Shown here in pieces: positions 1-8,502 of a stretch of DNA of 64,000 nt. Source of the DNA: Aliiroseovarius subalbicans (GTDB taxonomy: Bacteria; Pseudomonadota; Alphaproteobacteria; Rhodobacterales; Rhodobacteraceae). The notes beneath the pieces are model-generated. The model was not told the origin of the DNA. It did not search any database and saw only the letters and a list, made by a program, of their open reading frames with translations. The position numbers and the translations under genes are program-made. The stretch spans positions 124,001 through 188,000 of the forward strand of contig NZ_JALBYQ010000001.1 of the NCBI RefSeq assembly GCF_022678625.1, read 5' to 3'. Numbering within the stretch: the first letter of the stretch is position 1; each line of letters begins with the position of its first letter.

Positions 1-18
1 TTTATTTTCAAATGGTTA

Positions 19-1965
19 TTATTTCAGGTCCGGCGGCGTTGCTTCATCCGCAAGCTGCCTCACAACCTCGTCCAGCGACAGGACCTGCGATTGTTTCTGG
101 CCCAGGCGGCGCATTGAAATAGTTCGGTCTTCGACTTCTTTCATCCCGATCGCCAGAATCGCGGGTACCTTGCCCAGCGAATGTTCGCGGACCTTGTAGT
201 TGATCTTTTCGTTGCGGGTGTCGGCCTCGGCGCGCACACCGGCGGCCTTCAGCGCGGCGACGACGTCGTGCACGTAATCGTCCGCATCCGACACGATCGA
301 GGCAACCACGACCTGGCGCGGCGCGATCCAGAACGGCAGTTTGCCTGCGAAGTTCTCGATCAGGATACCCAGGAACCGTTCGAAGCTGCCCAGGATGGCG
401 CGGTGCAGCATGACCGGGCGGTGTTTCGCGCCGTCTTCGCCGATATAGGTCGCGTCCAGCCGTTCGGGCAGGACGAAATCGGCCTGGAACGTGCCCAGCT
501 GCCATTCGCGCCCAATGGCGTCGGTCAGTTTGAAATCCAGCTTCGGGCCGTAAAAAGCGCCTTCGCCGGGATCAAGTTCGAAATCGTCGGTCACGGACCG
601 GATCGCCGCCTCAAGCGCTGCCTCCGCCTTGTCCCAGACTTCGTCCGAACCTGCGCGGACTTCGGGGCGAGTCGAGAACTTGATCTCAAAGCTTTCAAAA
701 CCAAGGTCCTTGTAGATCGACGACAGCATTTGCAAAAACTGCGCCGTTTCGCTTTCGATCTGGTCCTCGGTGCAGAAGATGTGCGCGTCATCCTGGGTGA
801 ACCCGCGCACGCGCATCAGCCCGTGCAGCGCGCCTGACGGCTCATACCGGTTACAGGCGCCAAACTCCGCCATCCGCAAGGGCAGATCGCGATAGGATTT
901 TAGCCCCTGGTTATAGATCTGCACGTGGCAGGGGCAGTTCATCGGTTTCAGCGCGTTGATCGATTTTTCACGCGCATGTTCCTCGTCCACTTCGACGATG
1001 AACATGTTTTCCTGGTACTTGTCCCAGTGGCCCGAGGCCTCCCACAATTTGCGGTCGACGACCTGGGGCGTGTTCACCTCGACATAGCCATAGTCGTGCT
1101 GGCGCCGCCGCATATAGTTTTGCAGGCCGGTATAGATGGTCCAGCCGTTCGGGTGCCAGAACACCTGGCCCGGCGCCTCTTCTTGCATGTGGAACAAGTC
1201 CATTTCGCGGCCCAGCTTGCGGTGGTCGCGCTTGGCGGCTTCTTCCAGCATATTCAGGTGCTTGCGCAGCCCGTCCTTGGACTGAAACGCGACGCCATAG
1301 ATGCGTTGCAGCATGGCGCGATCTGAATCACCACGCCAATAGGCGCCGGCGACGTTCATCAGCTTGAACGCGTCGCCGGGCACCTGGCCGGTGTGCTGCA
1401 GGTGCGGGCCGCGGCACAGATCCTGCCAATGGCCGTGCCAATACATGCGCAGCGGCTCGTCGCCCGGAATGGCGTCGATCAGCTCGACCTTATAGGGCTC
1501 ACCATTGGCCTTGTAATACTCGACAGCGCGATCGCGCTCCCAGATTTCGGTGGTGACCGGGTCGCGGCGGTTGATGATCTCTTTCATCTTTGCTTCGATC
1601 TCGGCCAGGTCTTCGGGCGTGAACGGCTCTTCGCGGTCGAAATCGTAATACCAGCCGTGCTGAATCACCGGGCCGATCGTGACCTTCACGTCGGGCCAGA
1701 TCTCCTGCACCGCGCGGGCCATGATGTGGGCGGCGTCGTGGCGGATCAGTTCCAGCGCCTGTTCGTCGTCCTTCATCGTGTGAATGGCAATGCTGGCATC
1801 TTCGGTGATCGGCCATTGGAGGTCCCAATGCGCGCCGTTCACGGTTGCGGAAATCGCCTTTTTCGCCAGCGAGTTCGAGATCCCGGCGGCGATTTCGCCG
1901 GCTGTGATGCCGGCGTCGAAGTCACGTGCATTGCCATCGGGGAAAGTAAGGGAAATCTGGGTCAT
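19..1965 (-). CDS. thrS: Threonyl-tRNA synthetase
   Basis: Cytoplasmic enzyme that charges tRNA-Thr with threonine. At 648 residues it is the usual full length. Visible in order are an N-terminal TGS-like domain (about 1-62), the editing domain with HDAAH at 76-80 and a downstream CRGPH motif that together form the site clearing mischarged serine, the class II catalytic core with a zinc-ligand MNCPCH segment and motif 2 around RGFTQDDAH, and a C-terminal anticodon-binding domain. I start at the ATG at 1965 because GAGGAG lies 7 bases upstream; an in-frame start 30 bases earlier has no such site. The gene is monocistronic in this window and divergent from the hydrolase at 2131. Confidence 0.97.
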   Translation of the reverse strand: MTQISLTFPDGNARDFDAGITAGEIAAGISNSLAKKAISATVNGAHWDLQWPITEDASIAIHTMKDDEQALELIRHDAAHIMARAVQEIWPDVKVTIGPVIQHGWYYDFDREEPFTPEDLAEIEAKMKEIINRRDPVTTEIWERDRAVEYYKANGEPYKVELIDAIPGDEPLRMYWHGHWQDLCRGPHLQHTGQVPGDAFKLMNVAGAYWRGDSDRAMLQRIYGVAFQSKDGLRKHLNMLEEAAKRDHRKLGREMDLFHMQEEAPGQVFWHPNGWTIYTGLQNYMRRRQHDYGYVEVNTPQVVDRKLWEASGHWDKYQENMFIVEVDEEHAREKSINALKPMNCPCHVQIYNQGLKSYRDLPLRMAEFGACNRYEPSGALHGLMRVRGFTQDDAHIFCTEDQIESETAQFLQMLSSIYKDLGFESFEIKFSTRPEVRAGSDEVWDKAEAALEAAIRSVTDDFELDPGEGAFYGPKLDFKLTDAIGREWQLGTFQADFVLPERLDATYIGEDGAKHRPVMLHRAILGSFERFLGILIENFAGKLPFWIAPRQVVVASIVSDADDYVHDVVAALKAAGVRAEADTRNEKINYKVREHSLGKVPAILAIGMKEVEDRTISMRRLGQKQSQVLSLDEVVRQLADEATPPDLK

Positions 1966-2026
1966 GCCCAAGCTCCTCGTCAGTTTGGCGCCCACGGAAC
2001 GCCCGGTTGCGGGTTATGTGTCTGCG

Positions 2027-2056
2027 CTATTTGGCAATGGGTGGGGGGCAAGTCAA
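2027..2056 (-). promoter_or_regulatory. Predicted sigma-70 type promoter of thrS
   Basis: On the minus strand a TTGACT box (2051-2056) is followed after 18 bases by AAATAG (2027-2032), placing a start site about 55 bases upstream of thrS. The -35 match is good and the -10 is weak. Prediction only. Confidence 0.3.
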
Positions 2057-2130
2057 CGGCGGTTTTCGCCTTTCGGGGGATTGCGGCGATTTGGCCACCG
2101 GGTAAGGTGGCGCAAAGTCAGGAGGGCAGC

Positions 2131-2880
2131 ATGGCCACATCGTTTCTGGAAACGCCGCAAGGTCGGCGAATCGCCTATGTGAAAACCGCCGGCAAGGGGC
2201 CGTGCATCGTTTTTCTCAGCGGGCTGAAAAGCGACATGGAGGGCACCAAGGCCGTGGCGCTGGAGGCCTGGGCCCGCGCGCAGGGCCGCGCGTTTCTGCG
2301 GTTCGACTACTCTGGCCATGGGCAAAGCTCGGGCAGCTTTTCCGAGGGCAGCATTGGGGATTGGCATCAAGATACGCTGGCGGTGGTGGACGCGTTGACC
2401 GACGGGCCGATCGTGCCAGTGGGGTCGTCGATGGGCGGCTGGCAGGCGCTGCTTTTGGCGCGCGCGCGGACGGATCGGATCGCGGGCATGGTCACGATTG
2501 CGGCCGCACCGGATTTCACCGAAGACGGATACTGGGCCACTTTCAGCGACGACCAAAAGGCGGCGCTGGCGCGGGACGGGCAGGTCAGCCTGCCGTCGGA
2601 GTATGACGAGGATTATATCATCACCCGCCGCCTGATCGAGGATGGGCGCGATCAGTTGGTGTTGCGCACGCCGCTGACCCTGCCGTTTCCCGTGCGGTTT
2701 CTGCAGGGCACAGAGGATACCGCCGTGCCGACCGCAACCGCGATCCGGTTGCTCGACCATGCCGAAGGGCCGGACATGCGCCTGACCCTGGTGAAAGGGG
2801 CGGATCACCGGTTCTCGGACGACACCTGTTTGACTCTGATCGAAAAGACGGTGGAGAAAACCCTGGCACGGGCCGGGTGA
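2131..2880 (+). CDS. Alpha/beta hydrolase
   Basis: 249-residue cytoplasmic alpha/beta-hydrolase fold protein, probably an esterase or thioesterase. The nucleophile elbow is GSSMG at 98-102 (Ser100). The likely acid is the aspartate in the QGTEDTAVP segment, and the likely catalytic histidine is in GADHRFSD near the C terminus. The short N-terminal region with a RFDYSGHG motif resembles the serine hydrolases annotated as ABHD10-like (acyl-protein thioesterase) in alphaproteobacteria, but the substrate cannot be read from the sequence. The ATG at 2131 is preceded by GGAGGG. Its stop overlaps the start of a 40-residue ORF by one base. Confidence 0.85.
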   Translation: MATSFLETPQGRRIAYVKTAGKGPCIVFLSGLKSDMEGTKAVALEAWARAQGRAFLRFDYSGHGQSSGSFSEGSIGDWHQDTLAVVDALTDGPIVPVGSSMGGWQALLLARARTDRIAGMVTIAAAPDFTEDGYWATFSDDQKAALARDGQVSLPSEYDEDYIITRRLIEDGRDQLVLRTPLTLPFPVRFLQGTEDTAVPTATAIRLLDHAEGPDMRLTLVKGADHRFSDDTCLTLIEKTVEKTLARAG

Positions 2881-3002
2881 TGCGCCAGTTTGTGTGGCGC
2901 AGCGTGATCCTTCTGACCGCTATCACAGCGGCTTATCTGACCTTCACACCGCAAGGGGCCAGGCTGCTGGAGCGGGCCGGAATCGGCGCGGCGGGTGACT
3001 GA
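2880..3002 (+). CDS. Small hydrophobic protein, translationally coupled
   Basis: A 40-codon ORF whose ATG overlaps the TGA of the upstream hydrolase (TGATG), so it could be translated by re-initiation. The product starts MRQFVWRS, has one hydrophobic stretch at about residues 8-22 and then a short basic/glycine-rich tail, consistent with a single membrane anchor. I do not recognise a family. The overlap is the main support; the small size means that chance is not excluded. Confidence 0.35.
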   Translation: MRQFVWRSVILLTAITAAYLTFTPQGARLLERAGIGAAGD

Positions 3003-3079
3003 GCGCGGGCGGGTAATTCGCCCTTGCGTGCCGGCACGCGTGCGGGCAGGGTGCGCAAAACTCAACGAATGAGGCAGGC

Positions 3080-3790
3080 ATGAGCGACCCCCTGGTTCTG
3101 GTCCCCGGAATGATGTGTGATGCGCGGCTTTTTATGCCGCAAATCAAGGACTTGTCTCGGGATATGGCAGTGCAGGTTGCCGCCATTTCCGACGGCGCCA
3201 CGATCCGTGAAATGGCCAGTCTGGTGCTTGCCGCCGCACCCGAACGCTTTGCGCTCGCAGGGCTGTCGATGGGCGGTATCGTGGCAATGGAAGTGCTGCG
3301 CCGCGCGCCTGAGCGGGTCTCGCGGATTGCGATGATGTCGACCACGCCGCTGGCGGAAACGCCGGAACAGGCGGCCTGGCGTGAACCGCAGATCGTGAAG
3401 GCCAATGCGGGCCGATTGGATGAGGCGATGGTGGCAGCGATGTCGGCCGACAATCTGGCGCCGGGTGTCGGGCGCAACGCGATCCTGCACCAGATCATCG
3501 ACATGGCCTATGACTTCGGCCCGACGGTGTTCATCCGTCAGTCCCGCGCGCTACAACGCCGCCCGGACGCGCAGAAAGTGCTGCGTCAGATGAAGGTGCC
3601 GACACTGGTTCTGTGCGGCGCGCATGACAAACTGACCCCGGTGAAACGCCATGAATTCATGGCCGAGCTGATTCCGTTTGCCGAGCTTGAGGTGATCGAA
3701 GACGCCGGTCACCTGCCAACGTTGGAAGCGCCAGAGCAGGTGAATGCAGCGCTGCGCCGGTGGATGGCGCAGCCGTTGGTGTTGCGCTGA
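3080..3790 (+). CDS. Alpha/beta hydrolase
   Basis: 236-residue alpha/beta hydrolase of the large family that includes lactonases, esterases and MhpC-type enzymes. The nucleophile motif GLSMG is near residue 55-60, followed by a cap region, then CGAHDKLTP (likely catalytic aspartate) and EDAGHLPTLE (likely catalytic histidine). It is complete and cytoplasmic, with no signal peptide. A GAGG box sits just upstream of the ATG at 3080. It shares the strand with the hydrolase at 2131 but is separated by about 80 bases, and it converges on phaZ. The substrate is unknown. Confidence 0.85.
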   Translation: MSDPLVLVPGMMCDARLFMPQIKDLSRDMAVQVAAISDGATIREMASLVLAAAPERFALAGLSMGGIVAMEVLRRAPERVSRIAMMSTTPLAETPEQAAWREPQIVKANAGRLDEAMVAAMSADNLAPGVGRNAILHQIIDMAYDFGPTVFIRQSRALQRRPDAQKVLRQMKVPTLVLCGAHDKLTPVKRHEFMAELIPFAELEVIEDAGHLPTLEAPEQVNAALRRWMAQPLVLR

Positions 3791-3823
3791 GGCGCGCGCG
3801 CTTCGCTGCGATGTGGTCGGGTC

Positions 3824-5107
3824 TCAGACCGCTTTCAATCGCGCCTTTTTCTTCTTCTCGGCCTGGGCCGCGTGACGACCGGCGTTGGCGTCGATGAAAT
3901 CCAGTACCAGCGGCCGGATGTTGCGGCGCCAGGATTTGCCCGCGAAGATGCCGTAATGTCCGGCGCCGTCCTCAAGGTGGTTGGCCTTCTTGTCCTCGGG
4001 CAGGCCGGTGCACAGATCCAGCGCCGCGACGCATTGGCCGGGGGCCGAGATGTCGTCTTTCGAGCCTTCGACGGTCTTCACCGCCACATCGGTGATCTTG
4101 CCGATGTCGATCTTGTGCCCGTTCACGGTGAACTCGTTCTTCGCCACTTCGAGGTTCTTGAAGATCCGCTCCACCGTCGACAGGTAGAATTCCGCGGTCA
4201 TGTCCATCACGGCCAGGTATTCGTCATAGAACTTGTTGTGCTTGTCGTGGTCCGACGCTTCGCCCTTGGCGACGCGCATGATCTGGTTCTGGAACGCCTT
4301 GGAGTGGCTCTCCATGTTCATCGACATGAAGCCCGCAAGCTGCAGCAGGCCCGGATAGACCATGCGCCCGGCCCCGGCGTATTTGAAGCCGACGCGCTGA
4401 ATCGCGAGCTCTTCAAGCTGGCCCATCGTGACGCGCGCGCCGAAATCGGTGACGTCGGTCGCCGCGGCGTCCGGGTTGATCGGCCCGCCGATCAGGGTCA
4501 GGGTGGCCGGCTGCGCCTCGGGGTCGATCTCGGCCAGGTAAGCGGTGGCGGCCAGCGTCAGCGGGGCCGGCTGGCAGATCGCGATCACGTTGATGTCCGG
4601 GCCCAAGGCGCGCATGAAATCAACAAGATAGAGGGTATAGTCTTCGACGTCGAACTTGCCTTCCGACACCGGGATGTCGCGCGCGTTGTGCCAGTCGGTG
4701 ACATAGACTTCGCAGTCAGGTAGCAGGCTGGCCACGGTCGAATGCAACAGCGTGGCATAGTGGCCCGACATCGGGGCAACCAGCAGCACCCGGCGCTCTT
4801 TCAGCGGGCGGTCGTTCACGTTGAAATGGATCAGGTCGCCGAAGGGGCGTTCGACCAGCTTGTGCACGGTCACGACGTGGTCGCGGCCGTCTTCGCCGAC
4901 GATCGTGTCGATGCCCCAGTCGGGCTTGCACACCATGCGGTGGAAACTGCGTTCAGTCACTTCGCCCCAAGCCGCCATCATCTGGAAGATCGGGGAGGGA
5001 AACAGCGCAGTGGCCGGATAAGAGCCCATGGCGGTCGCGGTCGCGCCCAGCCATTGATTCGTGTTGCGAATGGTCTCCATCAGATCGTAAGTGGCCATGT
5101 ATCGCAT
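3824..5107 (-). CDS. phaZ: Intracellular polyhydroxyalkanoate depolymerase
   Basis: Hydrolyses stored poly-3-hydroxybutyrate granules in the cytoplasm. 427 residues, normal for the PhaZ1-type intracellular enzymes, with no signal peptide. The family uses a catalytic cysteine, seen here in AICQPAPLT, with an aspartate (SKDDISAPG) and a histidine (GAGHYGIFAGKSW) downstream. I start at the ATG at 5107 (MRYMATYD), preceded by AAAGGG; an open frame runs a further 72 codons upstream but crosses the phaC promoter region and has no good start. It is divergent from phaC, with only about 107 bases between the two start codons. Confidence 0.93.
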   Translation of the reverse strand: MRYMATYDLMETIRNTNQWLGATATAMGSYPATALFPSPIFQMMAAWGEVTERSFHRMVCKPDWGIDTIVGEDGRDHVVTVHKLVERPFGDLIHFNVNDRPLKERRVLLVAPMSGHYATLLHSTVASLLPDCEVYVTDWHNARDIPVSEGKFDVEDYTLYLVDFMRALGPDINVIAICQPAPLTLAATAYLAEIDPEAQPATLTLIGGPINPDAAATDVTDFGARVTMGQLEELAIQRVGFKYAGAGRMVYPGLLQLAGFMSMNMESHSKAFQNQIMRVAKGEASDHDKHNKFYDEYLAVMDMTAEFYLSTVERIFKNLEVAKNEFTVNGHKIDIGKITDVAVKTVEGSKDDISAPGQCVAALDLCTGLPEDKKANHLEDGAGHYGIFAGKSWRRNIRPLVLDFIDANAGRHAAQAEKKKKARLKAV

Positions 5108-5169
5108 GCATTTACCCTTTGCTTTTTCGCCCGTAGCTCCGCTATGCCTTATTTGAACCAAGGCAGTGT

Positions 5170-5190
5170 TTGACGATGCTGCAGTTGCAG
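5170..5190 (+). promoter_or_regulatory. Predicted PhaR operator in the phaZ-phaC intergenic region
   Basis: CTGC-AGTT-GCAG at 5179-5190 matches the CTGC-N3/4-GCAG consensus described for PhaR repressors of Paracoccus and Rhodobacter. A TTGACG box at 5170-5175 lies directly before it, so the operator would sit in a phaC promoter; no convincing -10 box was identified. Repression of phaC (and perhaps phaZ) by PhaR is inferred. Confidence 0.55.
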
Positions 5191-5214
5191 CAAGACTAGT
5201 GCGGAAATCTGAAT

Positions 5215-7023
5215 ATGACAACTGATCAAAATGAATCGGGCACCGAAACAGGGGGCGACACCGAGAAGTTGACCGCCAATTTGGCCCGAATTGAAGAGCT
5301 GACCGCGCGTTTGACCGCTGCAATGCAGAATCGCCAGCCAGTGCGCCAAAGCCTGCAGGGACCGAACCAGGACCTCTATATGAAGGCCGCCGCCGCCTAC
5401 ATGTCCGAAATGCTGTCCAATCCGGGCAAGATGCTGGAACATCAGATATCCTATTGGGGTAAGACGCTGAAACACGCCGTAGAGGCGCAACATGCCCTGG
5501 TCGCGAAAGAGGCAGCCCCCGAGGATCCGACCCCGAAGGATCGCCGGTTCGCCAACCCGTTGTGGGAAACCAACCCTTACTACAACTTCCTTAAGCAACA
5601 GTATCTGTTCTCGGCCGAGGCAACGATGGGTGCGGTGAAGGACCTGGACGGGCTGGAGCAGAAGGACCGCAACCGGCTGGAATACTTCAGCCAGCAGATT
5701 GTTGATCTGATGGCGCCGACCAATTTCCTGGCCACCAACCCCGAGGCGCTGGAGCGCGCGGTGGAGACCGACGGGCAATCGCTGGTCGATGGGCTGCAGA
5801 ACCTGGTGCGCGACCTTGAGGCGAACGAGGGCGAGCTGGTGGTCAGCCTGGCCGATGACAGCGCCTTCACGGTCGGCGAAAACATCGGCGCTACGCCCGG
5901 CGAGGTGGTGTTTCGCAACCGGATGTTGGAGCTGATCCAGTACACGCCGACGACCGAGCAGGTGTACACCACGCCGCTTTTGATCTTTCCGCCCTGGATC
6001 AACAAGTTCTATATCCTGGACCTGAAGGCGCAGAACAGCCTGATCAAGTATATCGTGGATCAGGGCTATACCCTGTTTGTGGTCAGCTGGGTGAATCCCG
6101 ATGCGTCCTATGCCGATGTGGGCATGGGCGATTACATCGAAGACGGGTTCCTGACCGCGATCGATCAGGTCAAGACGATCACCGGGCAAAAGCAGATCAA
6201 TGCGGTGGGCTATTGCATCGCTGGCACCACCTTGCAGTTGACCCTGTCGCTGATGAAGAAACGCGGTGACAAATCGCTGAAGTCCGCCACGTTCTTCACC
6301 ACCATGTCCGATTTCTCGGACCAGGGCGAAGTGGGTGTGTTCCTGGATGACGATTTCGTCGACGGGATTGAAGAAGAGGTGAAAGAAAAGGGCGTGCTGG
6401 AAAGCTTCTTTATGTCGCGCACCTTCTCCTACCTGCGTTCGAACGACCTGATCTATACCCCTGCGATCAACAGCTACATGCTGGGCAAGGCGCCGCCCGC
6501 CTTCGATCTTCTGTACTGGAATGGTGACGGCACCAACCTGCCGGCTAAAATGGCGGTCGAGTACCTGCGTAACCTTTGCCAGAAGGACCGGTTCGCCAAG
6601 GAAGGCGACGCTTTCCCCCTGTTGGGCGAGGCATTGTCGATCGAGGACGTGGACATCCCCCTGTGCGCCATCGCCTGCGAGACCGATCACATCGCCGCGT
6701 GGAAATCGTCCTATCGCTCGATGTTCAAGACCGGGTCGAAGAACAAGACCTTCATCCTGTCTGAATCGGGCCATATCGCCGGGATCGTGAATCCGCCGTC
6801 TAAGAAGAAGTACGGTCATTATACCAATGACGATTGGCAGGAGACGCCCGAGGAATGGCTGCGCCACGCCCAGTTCCACGACGGGTCGTGGTGGCCGCGC
6901 TGGGAAGGGTGGCTGCGCAAGCGCTCGGGCAAGAAGATTGCGGCTCGCGTTCCGGGCGATTCGGGCGTGGAACCACTCGCCCCGGCGCCGGGCACCTATG
7001 TGGTGGCAAAGCCAAAGGTCTGA
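5215..7023 (+). CDS. phaC: Class I polyhydroxyalkanoate synthase
   Basis: Polymerises short-chain (R)-3-hydroxyacyl-CoA into PHA at the granule surface. 602 residues, normal for class I. The lipase-like box GYCIAGTT carries the nucleophilic cysteine (Cys334), the general-base aspartate is in ACETDHIAAW, and the catalytic histidine is in SESGHIAGIVNPP. The FPPWINKFYILDL segment typical of PhaC is also present. The ATG at 5215 has only a weak upstream purine run (GCGGAAAT). It is divergent from phaZ and followed by phaP after a 134-base regulatory gap, so phaC and phaP are probably transcribed separately. An operator for PhaR precedes it. Confidence 0.97.
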   Translation: MTTDQNESGTETGGDTEKLTANLARIEELTARLTAAMQNRQPVRQSLQGPNQDLYMKAAAAYMSEMLSNPGKMLEHQISYWGKTLKHAVEAQHALVAKEAAPEDPTPKDRRFANPLWETNPYYNFLKQQYLFSAEATMGAVKDLDGLEQKDRNRLEYFSQQIVDLMAPTNFLATNPEALERAVETDGQSLVDGLQNLVRDLEANEGELVVSLADDSAFTVGENIGATPGEVVFRNRMLELIQYTPTTEQVYTTPLLIFPPWINKFYILDLKAQNSLIKYIVDQGYTLFVVSWVNPDASYADVGMGDYIEDGFLTAIDQVKTITGQKQINAVGYCIAGTTLQLTLSLMKKRGDKSLKSATFFTTMSDFSDQGEVGVFLDDDFVDGIEEEVKEKGVLESFFMSRTFSYLRSNDLIYTPAINSYMLGKAPPAFDLLYWNGDGTNLPAKMAVEYLRNLCQKDRFAKEGDAFPLLGEALSIEDVDIPLCAIACETDHIAAWKSSYRSMFKTGSKNKTFILSESGHIAGIVNPPSKKKYGHYTNDDWQETPEEWLRHAQFHDGSWWPRWEGWLRKRSGKKIAARVPGDSGVEPLAPAPGTYVVAKPKV

Positions 7024-7052
7024 TTTCTAACGATTTCCGAAAAATCTTCATG

Positions 7053-7113
7053 CTGCAGTGCAGAAAAAGCTTGAAATGCTGCACTGCAGCACGCATATTG
7101 TTTGCAGTTGCAG
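7053..7113 (+). promoter_or_regulatory. Cluster of three predicted PhaR operators upstream of phaP
   Basis: Three TGC-rich dyads lie in 61 bases: CTGC-AGT-GCAG (7053-7063), CTGC-ACT-GCAG (7079-7089) and TTGC-AGTT-GCAG (7102-7113, one mismatch). The starts are 26 and 23 bases apart. The first two fit the PhaR consensus exactly. The middle site lies inside the spacer of the predicted phaP promoter and the third near its start point, an arrangement suited to tight repression. Confidence 0.65.
7071..7099 (+). promoter_or_regulatory. Predicted phaP promoter
   Basis: TTGAAA (7071-7076) and CATATT (7094-7099) are separated by exactly 17 bases. The spacer contains a full PhaR dyad. It lies about 60 bases upstream of the phaP ATG. 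Confidence 0.55.
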
Positions 7114-7157
7114 AAAACACGGAGCCATACCGGTTCCCCCGAAGCTGGAGATGACCA

Positions 7158-7601
7158 ATGACCAAGACGCAAGATTATAGCAAGATGATGCAGGAAATGA
7201 TGGGTTCGTTCCCCGTGGACATGACCGCCATCACCGATGCGTTCAAAAACCAGGCCGCCATGGGCGAGAAAATGTCGAAAGTCGCGCTGGAAGCTGCTGA
7301 CAAGTCGGCCGAGATCTCGACCGCATGGACCAAAGAAACCATCGCCAAAATCGGTGTTGTGTCGACCGCCAAGGACGACGCTGCCGACTACACCAAAGCG
7401 ATGACCGACTTCGCTTCGGCTCAGGCCGAGCTGGCCGCACAGAACATGGCTGCCTTCGCCGAAGTTGCGAAAAAAGTCCAAGCTGAAACGGTTGAGCTGA
7501 TGCTGGCCGCTGGCAAAGAAATGGGCGACGAAGCCCAGGCTGCTGTCAAGAAAGCCACCGACGACGTGTCGAAGGCCGCCAAGAAAGCGACCACCAAGTA
7601 A
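7158..7601 (+). CDS. phaP: Phasin, PHA granule-associated protein
   Basis: 147-residue phasin that coats PHA granules and controls their number and size. It is alanine/lysine-rich and almost wholly predicted helix (segments such as SAQAELAAQNMAAFAEVAKK and AVKKATDDVSKAAKKA), with no signal peptide, as expected for the family. GGAG precedes the ATG at 7158 with good spacing. It is flanked by a PhaR-regulated promoter upstream and a strong intrinsic terminator downstream, so it is a one-gene unit that should be highly induced when PhaR is titrated onto nascent PHA. Confidence 0.93.
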   Translation: MTKTQDYSKMMQEMMGSFPVDMTAITDAFKNQAAMGEKMSKVALEAADKSAEISTAWTKETIAKIGVVSTAKDDAADYTKAMTDFASAQAELAAQNMAAFAEVAKKVQAETVELMLAAGKEMGDEAQAAVKKATDDVSKAAKKATTK

Positions 7602-7649
7602 ATTGGTTTGAGATCGCTGGCGCCCTCCTCCCTGCCGGCTTGATCTTCT

Positions 7650-7676
7650 GGGCGACCCTCTTGGGTCGCCCTTTTT
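7650..7676 (+). terminator. Intrinsic terminator of phaP
   Basis: A perfect 9-bp stem GGGCGACCC/GGGTCGCCC with a TCTT loop is followed by five T residues. It ends the phaP transcript and separates it from phaR. Confidence 0.88.
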
Positions 7677-7711
7677 CGTTTGCGGTATGCCGCGACTTGC
7701 TGCCGCAGGGC

Positions 7712-7758
7712 TTGCCTTTTCTTTCTGCACTGGCGTAGGCTTTTTCTGCACTGCGCAG
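7712..7758 (+). promoter_or_regulatory. Predicted phaR promoter with PhaR-like site
   Basis: TTGCCT (7712-7717) and TAGGCT (7736-7741) are 18 bases apart. Just downstream, CTGC-ACTGC-GCAG (7746-7758) has PhaR half-sites but a 5-base spacer, and a further CTGCACT half-site lies at about 7725. Autoregulation of phaR is known in relatives; here it is inferred from these weaker sites. Confidence 0.4.
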
Positions 7759-7784
7759 ATGGCGCAGAAATTGGGGGGAAAGAC

Positions 7785-8348
7785 ATGGCCGCGAAACAAG
7801 ATCCGTTGCTGATCAAGCGCTATGCAAGCCGGCGGTTGTACAACACCGAAACGTCCGATTACGTTACGCTGGACGATATTGCCGGGTTCATCCGGGAAGG
7901 CCGTGAGGTTCAGATCATCGATCTGAAATCCGGCGACGACCTGACGCGGCAATACCTGTTGCAGATCATTGCCGAACACGAAAGCCGTGGCGAAAACGTC
8001 TTGCCAGTGGATGTGCTGACCGACCTGGTCCGGTCCTATTCGACCCAGGCGCAAAGCGTGGTGCCGCAATTCCTGGCGGCAAGTTTTGACATGCTGCGTC
8101 AAGGCCAGTCCAAGATGATGGAAGGTTTCGGCGGCATGCCCAACCCGATGGCGCAAATGCCCGGGTTCGATGCGATGCAGGCCCAGCAAGAGGCTTTCAT
8201 GAAGGCGATGATGGGCGGTTGGACCCCCGGCAGCGCGCAAGAAGGCGAGGCCGAGGACAGCGCGGGCGCGGGCGGGAAGTCCGAAGAGCTTGACGCGATC
8301 AAAAAACAGCTGGCCGAATTGCAGTCGAAACTGTCCGGGCTGGGCTGA
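7785..8348 (+). CDS. phaR: PHA synthesis repressor PhaR
   Basis: 187-residue transcriptional repressor that binds DNA and also PHA granules, coupling phasin production to polymer formation. The N terminus has the characteristic PHB/PHA accumulation regulator DNA-binding region (IKRYASRRLYNTETSDYVTL). The central part is the granule-associated domain, then a Met/Gly/Gln-rich linker, and the C-terminal 25 residues are a helical tail (DAIKKQLAELQSKL). I chose the ATG at 7785 because the conserved PhaR N terminus starts there; the open frame extends upstream through the operator and terminator without homology. GGGG-rich purines precede the start. Confidence 0.93.
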   Translation: MAAKQDPLLIKRYASRRLYNTETSDYVTLDDIAGFIREGREVQIIDLKSGDDLTRQYLLQIIAEHESRGENVLPVDVLTDLVRSYSTQAQSVVPQFLAASFDMLRQGQSKMMEGFGGMPNPMAQMPGFDAMQAQQEAFMKAMMGGWTPGSAQEGEAEDSAGAGGKSEELDAIKKQLAELQSKLSGLG

Positions 8349-8457
8349 GAATACCCGCCCGGACGTCGGGCGCTTTGCGCGTTCCTGTCCGGTCGGGCGC
8401 CTCGTCGCATCCGGCGCCGGGGACCGCTTCGCAGCACATTGTGCCTTCGGCGAAGAA

Positions 8458-8471
8458 ACTTTTTGAAAAGT
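8458..8471. promoter_or_regulatory. Short dyad upstream of the LysR-type gene
   Basis: ACTTTT-TG-AAAAGT is a perfect 6-2-6 dyad about 30 bases upstream of the ATG at 8503. It may be an autoregulatory site, but it does not show the T-N11-A spacing typical of LysR boxes. Confidence 0.25.
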
Positions 8472-8502
8472 GTATGACCGAAGCTGCCGTCAGGGAGGGA
8501 TC

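Noticed and set aside
3026-3039. Perfect 14-base palindrome GCGTGCCGGCACGC before the hydrolase gene at 3080
   Set aside because: Very GC-rich palindromes arise often in this background, and no promoter or regulator supports an operator role.
5149-6879. 576-codon open frame on the minus strand opposite phaC
   Set aside because: Shadow of a confident PHA synthase; no conserved domain in the antisense product.
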